This document shows, piece after piece, positions 62,767 through 64,000 of a stretch of 64,000 nt of DNA. A program made the translations under genes and the position numbers. This DNA comes from Rotaria macrura (Eukaryota > Rotifera > Eurotatoria > Philodinida > Philodinidae), in assembly GCA_900239685.1 (NCBI GenBank), contig OENT01000280.1:78248-142247 (forward strand), read 5' to 3'. The notes beneath the pieces were generated by a model. That model saw only the letters and a list, made by a program, of their open reading frames with translations. It did no database searches and was not told the DNA's origin. Within the stretch, counting starts at the first letter, position 1. Each line of letters opens with the position of its first letter.

Positions 62767-64000
62767 GATTTTTTAAATATGATTAATGTCTCTTCATAAA
62801 AAATCAATTTATACAACGAAGAAATGAAAATATTTTCGAACTGTAGAAATCGAACAGACTTACGGAATTTGAGGATGCGAGTCCGTATATTTTTCCAGAA
62901 AAAAGAAATAATATCTTTAGAAAAACATATTTTCTAGAATGTAAATATTTTCCATTCAAAGTTTTTTACGAAATTCAGAGAATTACTTTTCATCATGTAA
63001 ATTTACAAGAATAGTTCATATTTACATTAGGTAGGATTTTGAAATCGACCGATCTAACTAGAGAATAGTCTTTCAATTCAGGAACTACTTTTTAGTTGTT
63101 ATCAAGTATGTCATTTAAAACAAAATGTTCATAAGTTATCTTCGAGAATAGATTCATACCAATAGCATACTGTTGTATTTAGATTCCACTCGTTTATCAT
63201 ATTTTACGAATGAGTCTTGAGTTAACAGGAAAATGATCGATTTCTAGATTGCTATTGGAAGCTTTTCATAAAGACGAATCTGATATAGATTGGTTCCATG
63301 CAGCATTGTAATTAGTTTGCATATGTAAGGATATCTACATCTGATGATCTATGTAGGAAGCACACTATCACTATAACCATGTCTTAGTATATGGTAACCC
63401 CCCACCCCTTGGAATAGAAGGCCCCGAGCATTCGATAATGACCGAGTAAAGACAAGTTTTAGGGGGATCTTATAATACGATCCACGTTTTTTCTTAATTT
63501 TTAATTAGAAAAGTTTTCCGGAAATCCGGACAGGTTTGGCTTGATTTTCCTGGGTTTTAAACGTTAAAAAAACTAGTTATGTGTTTGTTTGGAGATAATT
63601 TCATCTAAAACATTGTGAAAAACAGGCAGCTTTACGGAAAAAATAGGTTTAATAATTATTTAATATTAATTACATTTGGCGGGCCTTCTGATCATGTGGA
63701 CCGGAGGGGGTGGGGTCAATTTTGATATGAAAATTATTGGTGAAAAATAAAGAACAGCTGTTCTTTTGAGCAAAATTCTAATTTGAAATCTGTGCATCAT
63801 GATGTTCATATGAAAAACTATGAATGTAGTTACATCTCAAAAAGCAAAGGACGGGGGCGCATAAGACCACGAATCGGCCCTTTGTTATTTTCTCTGACAA
63901 ACCCTATTGAATTTTAGATCAACGAAAAGAGCACGTTGAGGCGAACATTTTGGTAACAAACTTATCAGATTTTCAGTGAATTTTGAAGGTTAAAACGTAG
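62767..64000. other. non-coding, transposon-like right end
   Basis: No convincing REV1 exon or other gene was seen. A possible small continuation after an acceptor near 62847 reads for under 30 codons and does not resemble REV1. From about 63395 the sequence has GC-rich islands unlike its surroundings: a C-run segment (ACCCCCCACCCC) near 63397 and a G-run segment (GGAGGGGGTGGGG) near 63704, which together form an imperfect inverted pair with AGAAGGCCC near each. At 63847 AAGGACGGGGGCGC begins, sharing AAGGACGGGGG with the ends of the fold-back element at 43782–44128. Confidence 0.45.

Noticed and set aside
62847..62935. Possible extra REV1 exon after the AA|GTAAGA donor
   Set aside because: It stays open for under 30 codons, ends in a stop and does not resemble any REV1 segment; kept only as an uncertainty in the REV1 entry.

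Overview
The window is AT-rich nuclear DNA of an animal. It carries about twelve protein-coding genes. Most are split by very short GT–AG introns (often 50–75 nt) and are separated by AT-rich, microsatellite-bearing spacers. The gene set (RTRAF, a KIF24-type kinesin, a Shaker-type Kv channel, a protocadherin-like cadherin, a neuronal-calcium-sensor protein, REV1) is metazoan. The tiny introns and low GC would fit a rotifer such as a bdelloid, but that is inference from style only. No rRNA, tRNA, CRISPR array or intact transposase was recognised.

Layout. 1.1–3.1 kb (-): protein phosphatase 1 catalytic subunit, 4 exons. 4.9–6.5 kb (-): Cdc37 co-chaperone, 8 exons. 8.3–9.4 kb (-): RTRAF/hCLE, 7 exons. 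9.4–20.8 kb: mostly non-coding, with one single-exon cysteine-rich secreted orphan at 13.8 kb (+). 20.8–21.7 kb (-): SET-domain protein with a second, degenerate SET-like half. 23.0–27.0 kb (-): protocadherin-like receptor, 5 exons. 31.6–32.9 kb (-): NCS-family EF-hand protein, 5 exons. 36.5–37.6 kb (-): STI1-type protein, head to head with a basic unknown protein at 37.7–38.6 kb (+). 38.9–49.7 kb (-): KIF24-like kinesin with an N-terminal SAM domain, 9 exons, holding a 347-bp fold-back element in one intron. 52.9–55.8 kb (-): Shaker-type Kv1 channel, 3 exons. 59.3–62.8 kb (+): REV1 translesion polymerase, 7 exons, with no C-terminal protein-interaction part visible. 62.8–64 kb: non-coding DNA that looks transposon-like.

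The gene models were rebuilt by hand by joining exons at GT/AG sites and requiring reading-frame phase and family similarity to agree. In all models except one junction (KIF24 exon 7/8) the exon lengths sum to an uninterrupted frame. The genes do not form one pathway. The local signals that best repay a second look are the shortened REV1, the two-SET protein, the long turret insertion in the Kv channel, two fold-back elements and two stop-free introns. I did not find a clear undescribed multi-gene system.
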